DNA of 64,000 nucleotides from Welwitschia mirabilis (GCA_051453625.1 JBOZIK010000001.1:265878455-265942454); one strand, 5' to 3'. Counted from the first letter of the stretch, positions 1 to 11,677 are shown. Notes: a model not told the origin generated them from the letters alone. Made by a program: numbers and translations.

Positions 1-1508
1 CTCCTTATCTAATTTTGACCATGTGAAATTCCTCATGGATTTCCAACTCTTCACTAGTACCTCACCTTCACGTGATATGAATCTATGTTTCTTTAGCCTT
101 AGAAGTATTCTCCCAATTTTACCAATCATTTTTAAAATTGACTTTAGTCCCTTTTTTACTAAGAAAGAGCTATGAGTAGTAGTAAAAAATTATCTTTGAA
201 TCTATGATGTCCTCTTATTTATGCCCTCACTTGGTATCATTAGTGCCCTCTATTTTTCACTGAATTCTTCCAATGGTTTCTTTTGATGAATGAGGTTAAA
301 TTATGGCATGGAAATATTTGCATTGCTAAGGATTAGGCTAATTAAACATGGATGGTCTAAAGTATATTCCTTAAAAAATAGTTAGATGACATTGATACAT
401 AAAAGAAAACCCAAATCTATTTGAAAACTTGTGAGTAGATAGTATATAATGAATATTTTCATGGGTTTGCAATAACTGTAGATACCTCCTCCAACTAAAA
501 TGTTGTAGAATTTTATCAAAATAAGAATTAAGGCATCAAACATTATATATTTCTTCTTAATATCTTTAATAAAGTTCATTCTATTATGCCTAAATAAAAC
601 ATTACTCATTTGATACTAAGATACATTGACAATTCTATAACTAAATATTTATCTAAATAAATTATTATAAAATTATGGAAATTCATATCATCTATGTTAA
701 GTGATGAGTTGATAAAGAGTAGAACAATATGTAAATTAGTGCGTCTAACCTAAGTCTAAAATATACTACTATTATTATTAATTTCATAAATGTTTGCATA
801 AAACTCCATTATCATTAAATTAGAAATAGGCTAAATGAGTTGTATTGTTATTTCTTGATCAATCTAAACAAAATAACTCAAAAGTTTTTCTATACATGTC
901 TTTTAAAAACTGAGGTTCTTTTTGTAATGATAGAATTTCTTGACCAAGCCTTGAATCTTTTCTTTACTACCTCACTATACAACTGAGGTTCATATTGTGA
1001 TCTAGTTAATTTTAAGGCTTATTCTTTACCTCTAAAGATTTATGTTGCCTTTCATTTTGTCATTTTTACAAAATAGAATCACAATTAACAATATATCAAC
1101 TAAAATACAAGAAAATATGAAATAATATGCATCTATTCAACAAAATTCTCTATTAATGCTTGCAATTAAGATGTCTCAAGAATCCAAGACAACTAGATAG
1201 AGAAATCTGAGAAAGCGAGGTCTAGAAAATCATTTAAAAGAGAGACATGTATTGAGTGAAGATTTGAAAGAGTGATTTTATGGTTTCTTTTTCTATTAAA
1301 AATGGTTAAAGCCCTAACTCATAATAGTATAGTCAAGATGTCTACAAATTTCAAGACATCTAAAACACAAAACATAAATGTCTATAAATTTCAAGATGTC
1401 TAGTGTTAAAAAAATTTCTAATACATTTTTCTACTATTAAGATGTCTATAAAAACTAAAATATATAATTTGAAAAATTAAAATAATGTACCTATCCTAAA
1501 AAGTAAAG
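1..1508. other. Unrecognised AT-rich host flank with recurring AGATGTCT motif
   Basis: I see no coding region here; the only longer open frame, at 382-609 minus, is low-complexity and unrecognised. From about 1,165 on, the 8-mer AGATGTCT, its reverse complement AGACATCT and one-base variants recur (near 1,168, 1,336, 1,357, 1,393 and 1,438). The same motif recurs beyond the inserted element at about 11,690-11,750. This fits the two stretches having been continuous before the insertion at 1,514-11,677. The motif is also dense at 14,820-15,105, upstream of a copia primer site. So this flank may belong to the LTR of that copia element; that is inference. Confidence 0.4.
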
Positions 1509-1513
1509 ATGTT
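1509..1513. repeat. Target-site duplication, left copy (ATGTT)
   Basis: The five bases ATGTT lie directly outside the 3' LTR (minus-strand sense). They match exactly the five bases at 11,678-11,682 outside the other LTR. Ty3/gypsy integrases make 5-bp duplications. Together the two copies fix both ends of the element to the base. Confidence 0.8.
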
Positions 1514-2689
1514 TAAAATGACCCAAAAATTCTACAGTTGAAAATCTTTGTCTTTAAAACTCCAATACCAAATTGTAACAGCCCAAAAATAATAATGTTG
1601 AAAACTTCAAAACTTGCTCTGATGCTTTAATATCCAAAATGTAATGCCTACTTTTCTTATTCTAAACTTACTAACATTACTTATTTAATAAGGGATTAAA
1701 TCCTCATTATTCTCCTTAACAAAAGCATTAATTAAAAACTATCTATATTATTGATAGAAAATTTAAACTTTATAACATCCAACTCAAGAATTTGTAACTT
1801 CCTTAATAATGGATCTTTTTAAGGTGATCCTTTCCTCCATGATAAATTACATCAGTTTTTAAAGGGGAATTTTCTTTTTAACCCTTAATTAATTTTAAGA
1901 GAAAAGGTAACTTCCTTTTCTTAGGATTTAAATTACTTTGGAAGAAGGAAAAGTCTCTTGTCCACATTCCAAAGAAATTTTATTAAAGATACATTACAAA
2001 ACTTCTAATAAACTAAAGAAAACATCAACTTATCAAAAAATATTCCAAAGGTTTCAAATGAAGTTTTCCAATTACAATATAATAATAATAAACAAATTCA
2101 AGTTTATTTCAAGAAGATTCTCAAGAATCCATAATTTTTTTCATTCAATATCCAATAAAATATTACATAAACACATGGGCAAATATTCAAGATTTTTAAC
2201 AAATTTCATGAGATAATAACTAGAAAATATAACTTTCAATAAACAAATTTTATTTTAAGAAGGAAAATCACCATTCCATATAAAAATGCAAGCCACACAT
2301 TACAAATAAATAGAGTCTATTTCTCATCAAAATAACAAATAACAAATTGAATGTTTATGTATTCAGGTATTTAGCTCTAATAGCCTAAGAGATACAATCA
2401 ATCAGAGCATTTTTCCACCATTATAGATCCAACGATCCATCATAAACTTATTCTATCTCAGAAATTAGACTCAAGATTTACTATATGTTACTAAAAAGGT
2501 ATGGGATGAGAACTGTGAAAATGTCACAGCCCCCAGAATGACCTAGGCAAGAATAGGTATTTTGGCAAGATACTTCAAGAATTGAGATAGAAAGGAAAAG
2601 TTCAAGACTTACAAAAAATCAAAGACATATAGGGATAATGAGCTCATGGTTATGAATGAGAATATCAAATATATAATATCAATCATCAT

Positions 2690-3000
2690 TAACTTCACTA
2701 CCTCATTTGGTGATCTATGACATCGACTGCCTTATTTAACAGTTGTGGTTCTTATATAATATTTAACTTTATTGGCTCATTCGGCGATTTGTAAAGTGCA
2801 TTGCCTCACTTGGTGATCTATGGTATGCATAATATATATATATAAAATCTCAATCATCATTAACTTCACTATTTCATTTAGTGATCTATGAGGCTCACTA
2901 CCTCATTCAGTGATCTGTGGTAATATAATATCCCCATTACCTCATTTGGCGATCTGTGAAGTCCACTGCCTCATTTGGTGATCTATGGAAAATCCATAAC
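2690..3000. repeat. LTR minisatellite, CCTCATTTGGTGATCTGTG-type units
   Basis: About ten imperfect copies of a unit close to CTGCCTCATTTGGTGATCTG, spaced roughly 25-45 bp, with AT-rich spacers. The other LTR carries the equivalent array at 10,220-10,560. The array was therefore already in the LTR before insertion. Confidence 0.75.
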
Positions 3001-3244
3001 TAGAAGTCCAACAAGATGACATCATGAAGCTAAGAGAAGTTTGACCACAACATAGCATTTCGATAAGAAGATAACTTCATGATTAGATTTAATCACAAAC
3101 TTTCATCTTATACAAGAAAATAGCTTCAAAAAATCGAGGAAAGATTAAAAAAAATGAGATATGCATCAACACAGAGTTTTTTTTATTCAAGAAACATATG
3201 ATTTAACAACCGACTTACAGGAATACATATGAATCGATTTTAAT

Positions 3245-3590
3245 AAAGAAATTCATAAGAAGGGACCATCACAAAAATTCAATAGAATAAATCCATACAT
3301 AAATATAATGATTTCAACATAAAATGTATAAGAAAGGATCAACAAGGAAGCACAAAGTAAAGAACCATACATAAACATGACAACTTCAATACATAATGCA
3401 TAAGAAAGAACCAATAAGGAAGCACAAAGTAAAGAACTATACATAAACATGATAACTTCAATATAGAATGCATAAGAAAGGATCATTAAAGAAGAACAAA
3501 GTAAGGAACCATACATAAACATAATAACTTTAATATAGAATGCATAAGAAAGGACCATTAAGGAAGCACAAAGTAAGAAACCATATTGAG
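3245..3590. repeat. 72-bp tandem repeat in the 3' LTR
   Basis: About five imperfect units with a period of 72 bp. The marker AGAAAGG-type string falls at 3,331, 3,403, 3,475 and 3,547. Because 72 is a multiple of three, one minus-strand frame stays open for 101 codons with a repeated hydrophobic peptide. I read that as a by-product of the repeat, not a gene. The 5' LTR carries a shorter array at 10,815-11,000, broken by a gap. Confidence 0.8.
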
Positions 3591-4192
3591 TTTTAAGAAG
3601 AACTCAAGATCTTTGCCAGTCTTCAAGGCTTTTCTAGGCTCTAAGATTTAGTAGCAAAAGATTCACCAAAAATGAAAGTGAGGACAAAAAAGGATAAGAG
3701 TCCTATGTATAATTAAGGTTTGGTAAAATGTGAAGAGTTATAAGAATATGAGAATAAAATGAAAGTTGGCAAAGATTCCATACACGTGAATACAAAACAT
3801 CATAAATGAGAGTGATTAAGAGAGGGATTACATATCATCTCATAAATGATTGCCTAGCCACCAGGTGCTTTTAATAATATAATCAATGTAATGCTTTACA
3901 TTTAATCATGAGAAAAAGAAATAAATAACATGCCTCCGCAGTACACATTTAATTCAGTATTTATTTTCAATTACATAAGTAAATAAAATATATCACTTCC
4001 ATCACAAGAGCATATAAAAAATTAAGTATAAATATTTAATTAAAATGTATTCATATTACAACTCAATAATACTGTATTTCAAGAACATAGTAATTACCAC
4101 AATTGGGGTTTCAAGTAATTTAATATTTTTCAAATATTTCATTAAACATAAACCTAAAAATTTTATAAGAAAGTAAAAATGTGGATGTGATA

Positions 4193-4208
4193 TTTCTCAC
4201 CTCCTTAA
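4193..4208 (-). other. Polypurine tract next to the 3' LTR
   Basis: The minus strand reads TTAAGGAGGTGAGAAA directly before the LTR start at 4,192. This is the usual primer for plus-strand DNA synthesis. Immediately upstream on the minus strand is GAGGACGAAACTTC. This kind of sequence commonly precedes the polypurine tract at the 3' end of pol in plant chromoviruses. It is the only hint that the element descends from such a lineage. Confidence 0.65.
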
Positions 4209-4228
4209 GAAGTTTCGTCCTCAAAACT

Positions 4229-6700
4229 TGCTAAAATATTAGGTCTCCATGATTAATATCTGTATTTTCCTTTTAAGTTGCTACTTCTGTAGATTGGTCG
4301 TATCATAATAATTTTGAAAATATTCTCCATAATATGTATTACAAGTTACCCTTACAAACATATAGATCTTCATAATCTTGATAAGGATTAATTTTCCATT
4401 CAAACTATAAATGGTGTCTTCATACATACATGGATTATGTAATCTTACTAAGCACTTTACAGTGAAATATATAATCATATTCTACCTCCTTCATTTTGAC
4501 AAACTTACTATATTGGAAGTTCTTCTTAATTGCTTCATGTTGGAAGTAGTTGATATAGGCTAGCCTTTATCTTTATACTATTGTTATTTAATAAACAAAT
4601 CCACACAGCTTAGTATAGGCCATTGGTATCATCAATCTAAAAATTCATAAAAATTATCCTTAAGTTAGATGAGATGCCTATTCACCTTCATCAGAATGCT
4701 AAACTTCATGGCATAGTGACTTCAAAAATTTACAAAAATTCTTATGTTAGTCATGACCTTATAATCTTTTCCATTTTCTAAGAATATAATGATTATTTAC
4801 TTAGGGCAAAAGTTATGAACTAGCATACTTCTATCTAAGGAATTTCTAAGAAAGTAGTTGAATAAACTTAAAAATAAGTTGAACCATTTAATTTCATAAG
4901 CCAAAATATCTTAATTATCTCATTATATTAACCAAAGCAAAATGTGCATAATCCATTAAGTTCAAAATTGTAACTCAAATATGGCAACACAATAATCTCT
5001 TACTCCAAATTGTGACACACACTTCAATTAGTTGTTATGAATAACTTCCTCAAGCCTAAGTTCAAAAATTGTAGATCTCTTCCACACTACATTCCTTTGT
5101 TATGTACTTCTTCCAATGTCTCTCTTTCACTTCTATTTATTTAATCTAGTTGAATTTCCACTTCAAAGGTTAATATGTAAAATATAGCACTTAACAAGTT
5201 AAGGATAAAAAGCAAAGAAATCTTATTAACAATAGTACACAGATTGTAAATATAAGCTAAAGAGTTAAAAAGTCTAACTAATTAAACTCATAATTTATTT
5301 AGTGATCAAAATTCACATTAGCATATATAGAGAGGAGATGTCAAAGATTTGTATAAGATAGTATGAAATGTCCATATGTTGCTCTTCACTTAAGGTATTA
5401 AAATGTTTTACCTTATTGTTAATCAAAATTCAAATCTTATATTATGTTAGGACCTAAAAATTAAAGGTTAAATTCGTCCTTTAATGCAATCTTGAATACA
5501 CAGTAGAAAGAGATGAGAGCAGATATGAAAGCATACACAAAGTAAGAGCATTAATTTAATATTTGAGGAAATCTTATCTAGTTCACAAGCAAAGTTTAAA
5601 AGATACTTTTACAAAAGGGACCAAAGAAAATTTAATAGTTCTAATAATCTTTTAGACAAATCTGTGATTTAAACTTTAACTGAATAACATCTCTAATGAG
5701 CTTTAAATATATAAAGTACAAAATGGATGACAAGAAATATGTAAGTTGAGGTTACAAATAAGGAAATGTTATCATAGAAGTTTAAAATTAAATGAAGATA
5801 TAGCTAGTCTTGCTCAAAAGAGTTCTAAACTTAGAGAATTTCTATAGCTTTAAAAGCCTAAAAACAAAATAAAGGGAAATCCTCTCTTCTAATGAGATCT
5901 AAACATACAAGGTATGAAGGCTTAAGTCATAGGAAAGGACTACAATTCGTCAATTGTCAAACCTTTTAAATATGAAGAAAATGTATATTAGAATATGTTG
6001 CATGGTTTGGATATCCTAAGGAAATATATGTATACCAAAACATAAAAATTTGAAGACAAAAGAAGAAAATACTTCAAGATGATATAATCCTTGCAAGTAA
6101 GACATCCAAAGGAATAATATAAAACCATCTTAACTAGTTTGTATAGTAGAAAAAGTTAATAAAATTTCTTCCATTGATATAATGTAAATGTGATTACCAA
6201 CCAAAAGCTAAAACACCATCTATTTTCCACAAATTTGCAAGAGTACAGTTTGTCATGTTTCTCGAAAATATTTCAATGACAATATTTCAATGTCAATCTT
6301 AGTGATTTTAATTTTTTTTTTACTTTTAATAAACGTCAAATAGAGAAGATCAAGAATGAAGTTCCACTAAGTACACAAATAATGAAAGCATAAGATATGA
6401 ATCACCTCTGATATTACAGGGCCTCCATTTGGATTGGGGCTTCTTCTTCTTATAGTCTAGTGATCATGACCATGGTTTCATTTATAATAGTTATAGTAGC
6501 ACTTCTTTCTACTTTAAGTTCCCATGATTACTAAGTTGAAAGCCATTTTTTAGACTCCAGTGCTTATTTTAGATGATTAACAATAGATTCTCCATCCATT
6601 TGGAGAAGAGAAGAGGTGGTGGACCAGTCAATTCTACCCCTACCATCAAATTCCTTTTTCATCCCATATGATGCATTCTACTAGTACCCCTCTGACACAA
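4229..6700. other. Interior of the LTR element with nothing recognised
   Basis: AT-rich sequence in which I recognise no protein domain on either strand. An open frame at 4,281-4,478 minus is short and unrecognised. Retroviral pol would be expected here, reading on the minus strand and ending near 4,230. I could not find RT, RNase H or integrase motifs. The part from about 6,400 is more mixed in composition and may already belong to the captured gene segment that follows. Confidence 0.5.
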
Positions 6701-6747
6701 AAACATTTAGACATAGCTCATGTATGAAGCAACGATGAATTATGTAA

Positions 6748-7171
6748 TCATTTCTTTTACAAAATATGGCTTGTGTGGGAATGGAAATAACCTCAATGAT
6801 AATAAAGTGGAGAATGAATAAAATATTGAACAAGCCTCGCACTCTATAAAGACTATAAAAAAATGATAGATGAAGTGGTGAATAGAGATTACATAGTGAG
6901 GGAAAAAACTTGCTGCAGTTTAAGTATCTATGTTAATAAATAAATCCATGTGGCTACATCTAACACTTCCATTGTTGCTGATACATTCCTGCATGGACGA
7001 CATGGACACCTATGGGTATGAGGTTCCAAAGGGCATAACATTATTTCTGAACCTTTAGCAATTGATAGAGACATTGTATTTTGGGAAAACGATGTGTATT
7101 TTAATACACCTAAACATTTTAGTAGTGAAGAATCAATGGATCTGACAAGGCAACACGAATCTAACCAATGA
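6748..7171 (+). pseudogene. Cytochrome P450 fragment (I-helix to PERF region)
   Basis: A decayed plus-strand piece of a plant cytochrome P450, a haem monooxygenase normally anchored in the ER. Reading with two or three frame changes, I see an I-helix-like GMEITS at about 6,778-6,795. Next comes DEVVNRDYIV at about 6,855, typical of the segment before the K-helix. A K-helix remnant KSMWLH follows at 6,942-6,959, where Glu and Arg of ExxR are now Lys and Trp. YGYEVPKGITLF lies near 7,012-7,047, then AIDRD and FWEND, and NTPKHF at 7,103-7,120 at the place of the PERF motif. The fragment stops just before the haem-binding Cys loop. The order and spacing of five motifs make the family call firm; the exact clan is not determined. 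It lies inside an LTR element, opposite in strand to that element's own signals. Confidence 0.75.
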
Positions 7172-7192
7172 ATTTATAAGAGTGCATGTTTT

Positions 7193-7291
7193 CTATTTCT
7201 TTTCAATCTCACGGGAGAATGAAAAGAACTCCTCGATGTCATGCTTAGTTGTACACAGAGACATATTCATAACTTAAATGGTAGTTTTCAT
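7193..7291 (-). pseudogene. RRM-protein fragment resembling BPA1 (binding partner of ACD11) family
   Basis: The minus strand has an ATG at 7,291 followed by 32 codons with one internal stop at codon 6 (TAA), ending at another stop at 7,193-7,195. The peptide contains DIEEFFSFSREIE. DIxEFFSFSGxIE is a characteristic stretch near the N-terminus of plant BPA1-type RNA-recognition-motif proteins, where it also lies close to the start Met. Just upstream on the minus strand, CCCTGCAG is a good splice acceptor two bases before the ATG. That fits an intron in the 5' UTR. The rest of the RRM is not convincingly readable below 7,190. The fragment abuts the P450 piece, which runs on the other strand, so the two are not one gene. 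Confidence 0.6.
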
Positions 7292-7449
7292 TGCCTGCAG
7301 GGTAATCAAATATCCTTATAATGTGAAATGTATGGCCTTGTTCTAAAATAAAATGATTAATATTTTTTTTTTCTATGACTTCTTTGATTAAACATTACAA
7401 GTGTAAGGAAATATATTAAAGAAGGGGTACATTTTTACCTAAATTCTCT

Positions 7450-8514
7450 ATAACTAAAATTAGGGTTTCACAACCAGGTAAGTCCTCGAATAAACTTCTT
7501 TCTTTCTGCACATTTCGGTTCCAAAGCTTCTAAACAATCATTAATGAAAAGAATTTAAATAATAAGTGGCATTTACCTTTCTCATCATTCTAATGCCCTC
7601 AAAGACTCTAAACCTAATTAAAATAACTAATCATTTGTATTATTATAAAACTTCATCTTACAGGGACTTGCACAGAATTAATCAAAAGAGCATTTAAGAT
7701 AATCTCCATAGAAGCCTCATAAATTGACTGTAGGAGTTCACTCTCATCTGTGCAAGACTCTTCGCAACCTTCGGAAAGCTTTTGCACGAGCAAAACTAGT
7801 GGCCCTCCATTATCATGCAAAAGTCTTCTATCCTTTACTTTAAAGAGATACATAGAATAGACCTTCAGTGTCATCCGCTTCCTCTTCATCTATGAGTTCA
7901 AGAGCTGACTTACGAGATTCGATAAACTAAGCTAGAAAATATGAGACATCTAAATCTTAACCCTACAAATTAGAAAATAAATGAGAACCTGAGAATGCAT
8001 ACCCTCTAAAAATGTTAACAAAGTTATTTCTCTTCTCTTTTGACCTTGGACAAGAGGATTGGAAAGGAAATCATAACTAATAGGGACTTGCAAGATACTT
8101 CCATGGTGCCTTTCCTCTAGTGGAATTATGCACAGTCTACTTCATACATATCATACCCAAATTTAGTTATTAAACGTGTAAAAACTACTATCGTTCTACA
8201 AATGTCTTTAACTCGATAACCCTTAATGGTAGTAGTCTATAACATCTCTCTTACAGGCCCTTGTTAAGCAAGTATGACCAAAAAGGTCAGGTCTGACTTT
8301 GCTTCTCAAAATAAAGAATTGATGGTCCTTGAATCCACTATTATTCACTCATAAGGTAGCAGAGTCATTAACATCACAAGAGCAAGATCATGAATTCTCT
8401 TCTTAGATTTTACATTCATCTTATGCAAACCTAATGTGAGATGGAAGGTTAAATGATAGTAATCAATGTGGGCCTCTTCTCCATTTTCTTTTGGCCTTAA
8501 ACGTAATGCCCCTC
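7450..8514 (-). pseudogene. Unidentified host-gene fragment with exon-like blocks
   Basis: Minus-strand sequence of more balanced composition than its surroundings, with several coding-like blocks. A 56-codon frame at 8,514-8,347 contains RLRPKENGEEAHIDYYHLTF. A block near 8,075-7,980 contains RREITLLTFLEGMHSQ and ends at CAG/GTTCTC. A block ending at 7,662 contains LSEGCEESCTDESELLQSIY and ends at CCT/GTAAG. A block of about 37 nt (7,613-7,577) reads VFEGIRMMRK and ends at AAG/GTAAATG. A further block begins at 7,527 after TTGTTTAG. The splice-like borders suggest genomic, intron-containing DNA rather than a processed copy. I do not recognise the protein. The blocks may come from one gene or more than one. 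Confidence 0.4.
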
Positions 8515-9065
8515 TTTACTTAGGATCTTTACTTAAGATTGACAATAAAAATGTTGTTGAACATGTTTCCTTTTAACAATGCCCTTCCTTTGCCATACTA
8601 ATTATCCCATTTCATAAAGCGTAATTTGGTTGATAATGGCATATAATGGTGGTGGCATTTATAACATAATTTGGTCCTTCATGTGGACCCATAGCTGTCA
8701 TTCATATAATTTATTCACATTTAACTCCACATTAAACCATGACATGATTCTAATTCATAACTTCACCATCACATATTGTTGTTATGGAGGTGTTGAAATA
8801 TAGAGGACATGCACATCATTATGCTAGAGGTTTTCTTAGTATCGAAAGATAATTTAATTCTTTTTATTTAGTTTCATTTAAATAATAATAATAATAATAA
8901 GAGACCATTTGATTACCATTACTAATTTAATAAGTACAAACTATTCATTATAGGTTTTAAAGCTAAAACTTATAATGACTTATGCCTATTAAACTTATAA
9001 TTTAGGCTTTAATGTTGAATGAATAATGCCTTTAATTAACTACATCCAGTGAAATCATAACCTAG
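8515..9065. other. Element leader region, no coding seen
   Basis: Between the primer-binding site and the first coding-like block I see no gag-like frame. It holds a short (AAT)n microsatellite at about 8,881-8,900. Confidence 0.5.
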
Positions 9066-9078
9066 CACTCTGATACCA
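9066..9078 (-). other. Primer-binding site for initiator-Met tRNA
   Basis: The minus strand reads TGGTATCAGAGTG. The first 11 bases match the usual plant initiator-Met primer site TGGTATCAGAGC exactly. It lies 3 bases inside the 5' LTR end at 9,082. The partner LTR has no such site beyond its end at 1,514, which confirms which LTR is the 5' one. Confidence 0.85.
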
Positions 9079-9081
9079 AAA

Positions 9082-11677
9082 TGAAATGACCCAAAAATTT
9101 TATGGTTGAAAATATTTTATCTTTAAAACTCCAATATCAAATTGTAACAACCCAAAAATACTACTATTAAAAACTTCAACACTTGCTCTGACGCTTTGAT
9201 ACCCAAAATGTAACACCCACTTTTCTTATTCTAAACTTATGAAAATTACTTATTGAATAAGGGATTAAATCCTTATTATTATCCTCTAAAAAAAGAATTA
9301 ATTAAAAACTATCTATATTATTGATAGAAAATTTAAAGTTTGTAACATCCAACTCAAGAATCTGTAACTTCCTTAATAATGGCTCTCTTTAAGGTGATCC
9401 TCTCCTCCATGATACATTAAATTAGTTTTTAAAAGGGACTTTCCTCTTCAACCCTTAATTAATTTCAAAAGGAAAGGTAACTTTCTTTTCTTAGGATTTA
9501 AATTCCTTTGGAAGGAGGAAAAGTCTCTTGTCCACATTTAAAAGAAATTTTATCAAAGATACATTACAAAACTTCTAATAGACTCAAGAAAACATCAACT
9601 TATCACAAAATCTTCTAAAGTTTTCCAATGAAATTTTCTATTCCAAGAATATTCTCAAGAATCCATAATTTCTTTCATTTGATATTTAATAAAATATTTC
9701 ATAAATACATGGGAAAAGATTCAAGTTTTTCAACAAATTTCATCAAATAACAACTGAAAAATATAACTTCTAGTAAAAAAATTTTATTTTAAGAATGAAA
9801 ATCATCATTCCATATAAAAATGAAAGCCACACATTATGAATAAATAGAGTCTGTCTCTAATTAAAATAACAAATAACACATTAAATGTTTATGTATTTAG
9901 GTATTTAACTCTAATAGCCCAAGAGATATAATTAATTAGAGGACTTTTCTACCATTATAGACCCAATGATCCATCATAAAGTTATGCCATCTCAGCGATT
10001 AGACTCAATACTTATCACCTGTTACAAAAACATATGGGATGAGAATTGTGAAAAACTCATAGCCCCCAGTATAGCCCAGGTAAGAATAGATATTTTGACA
10101 AGATACTTCAAGGATTGAGATAGAAAGAAAACATTCAAGACTTACAAGAACTCAAAGACATACATAGATAATGAGCTCATGATTATGAATGAGAATATTA
10201 AACATATGATCTCAATCATCATTAACTTCACTGCCTCTTTCAGTGATCTGTGAAGCCCACTGCCTCATTCAGTGATTTGTGGTTCTCATATAATAATTAA
10301 CTTCATTGGCCCATTTAATGATCTGTGAAGCTCATTATCTCATTTGATGATCTGTGATACTCATAATATATATATGTATAATCTCAATTATCATTAACTT
10401 TACTACCTCATTTGGTGATTTGTGAAGCCCACTGCCTCATTCGGTGATCCGTGGTAATATAATATCCCCACTGGCTTATTTGATGATCTATGGAATTCTC
10501 TCTTTGCTACCTTGTTTGGCGATCTGTGAAGTCCACTACCTCATTTAACGATTTGTGGAAAATCTATAACCATAAGTCCAATAAGATGATATCATAAAGC
10601 TAAGAGAAGTTTGACCACAACATAGCATCTTGATAATAAGATAACTTCATGATAGGATTTAATCACAAATTTTCTTCTTATATAAGAAGATAACTTCAAG
10701 AAATTGAGAAAAGGTAAAAAAAAAGAGATATGCATCAACATCGAGTTTTCCCTATTTAAGCAACATATGATTTAACAACCAACTTACAAGAATACATATG
10801 CATTAATCTCAATAAATAAATGCATAAGAAAGGANNNNNNNNNNNNNNNNNNNNNNNNNNNNNNNNNNNNNNNNNNNNATTTCATATAAAATTCATAAGA
10901 AAGGACCAATAAAGAAGCAAAAAGTAAGGAATCATACATAAACATGATAAATTCAATAAAAAATGCATAAGAAAGGATCATTAAGGAAGCACAAATTAAG
11001 AAACCATACCAAGTTTTAAAAAGAACTCAAGATCTTTGCAAGTCTTCAAGGCTTTTCTAGGCTCCAAGACTCAGTATTAGAAGGTTCTCCAAAAATGAAA
11101 GTAAAGAAAAATGAGGAGGAGAGTCCTATTTATAATTAAGATAAAGAGTCACAAGAATAAGAGAACAAAATGAAAGTTGGTAAAGATTCCATGCATGTGA
11201 AGACAAAGCATCATGAATGAGGGCAATTAAGAGAGGGGTTGTATAATGTCTCATAAATGATTGCCTAGCCACTGGGTGCTTTTAATAATATAATCAAGAT
11301 AATGATTCACATTTAATAATGAGAAAAGGGAATAAATAACATGTCTCCACATTATACATTTAATTTAGCATTTACTTTCAATTGGGTAAGTAAATAAAAG
11401 ATATCAGCTCCATCACAAGAGCATATAAAAATTGGGTACAAACATTTAATCAAAAGGTATTCATATTACAACCCAATAATAGTGCATTTTAATAACATAG
11501 CAATTATTATAATTGGGGTTTTAAGTAATTAAATATTAGAATTGGGGTTTTAAGTAATTAAATATTTAATTAAATATTTTTCAAATATTTCATTAAATAT
11601 TAGGGTTTTAAGCAATTATTAGAATTGGGGTTTTAAGTAATTAAATTTTATAAGAAAGTAAAAATGTTGACATAACA
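9082..11677 (-). repeat. 5' LTR of the gene-carrying element
   Basis: 2,596 bp including 44 N, starting TGTTATGTCA on the minus strand and ending TCATTTCA before the primer site. It pairs with 1,514-4,192. It carries the same GGTGATCTGTG minisatellite (10,220-10,560) and a shorter version of the 72-bp array. A local duplication of GAATTGGGGTTTTAAGTAAT-type sequence at about 11,505-11,645 is absent from the partner LTR, so it arose after insertion. Confidence 0.8.
10835..10878. other. Assembly gap (44 N) inside the 72-bp array
   Basis: The run of N falls within a tandem repeat, which commonly causes assembly breaks. The 65-codon minus frame spanning it has no meaning. Confidence 0.9.

Larger units (their letters stand above)
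1514..4192 (-). repeat. 3' LTR of the gene-carrying element
   Basis: 2,679 bp, alignable along nearly its whole length with 9,082-11,677. On the minus strand it starts TATCACATCC (the partner starts TGTTATGTCA) directly after a polypurine tract, and ends at 1,514 against the target duplication. It contains two internal minisatellites, described separately. It also contains a repeated motif near its 3' end that looks like an LTR end plus primer site (1,560-1,650). Confidence 0.8.
1514..11677 (-). mobile_element. Complete LTR retroelement of gypsy type lacking gag-pol; carries host gene fragments
   Basis: About 10.16 kb. It has two long direct repeats (1,514-4,192 and 9,082-11,677), a 5-bp target duplication, a primer-binding site for initiator-Met tRNA just inside the 5' LTR (9,066-9,078), and a polypurine tract just inside the 3' LTR (4,193-4,208). 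The signals read on the minus strand. The interior (4,209-9,065) shows no recognisable gag, protease, RT, RNase H or integrase. Instead there is a plus-strand cytochrome P450 fragment, a minus-strand BPA1-like RRM fragment and further coding-like minus-strand sequence with splice-like borders. Long LTRs with a non-coding interior resemble LARD-type non-autonomous elements. Movement would have needed gypsy proteins supplied in trans. An alternative is that a gene-capturing DNA transposon later landed inside it. Confidence 0.75.

Noticed and set aside
1618-1640. Possible primer-binding site beside the 3' LTR, implying a second element
   Set aside because: The LTR alignment and the ATGTT duplication continue to 1,514, so this motif is inside the LTR.
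1938-2216. 92-codon plus-strand frame
   Set aside because: It lies inside the 3' LTR; the partner LTR has stops at the equivalent place and no domain is visible.
2690-3000. CRISPR-like spaced repeats
   Set aside because: Units are imperfect, spacers are AT-rich and similar, and the array is duplicated in both LTRs of a plant retroelement. It is a minisatellite.
3253-3558. 101-codon minus-strand frame with a repeated hydrophobic peptide
   Set aside because: The peptide repeat follows a 72-bp DNA tandem repeat inside an LTR. The period is a multiple of three, so one frame stays open by chance.
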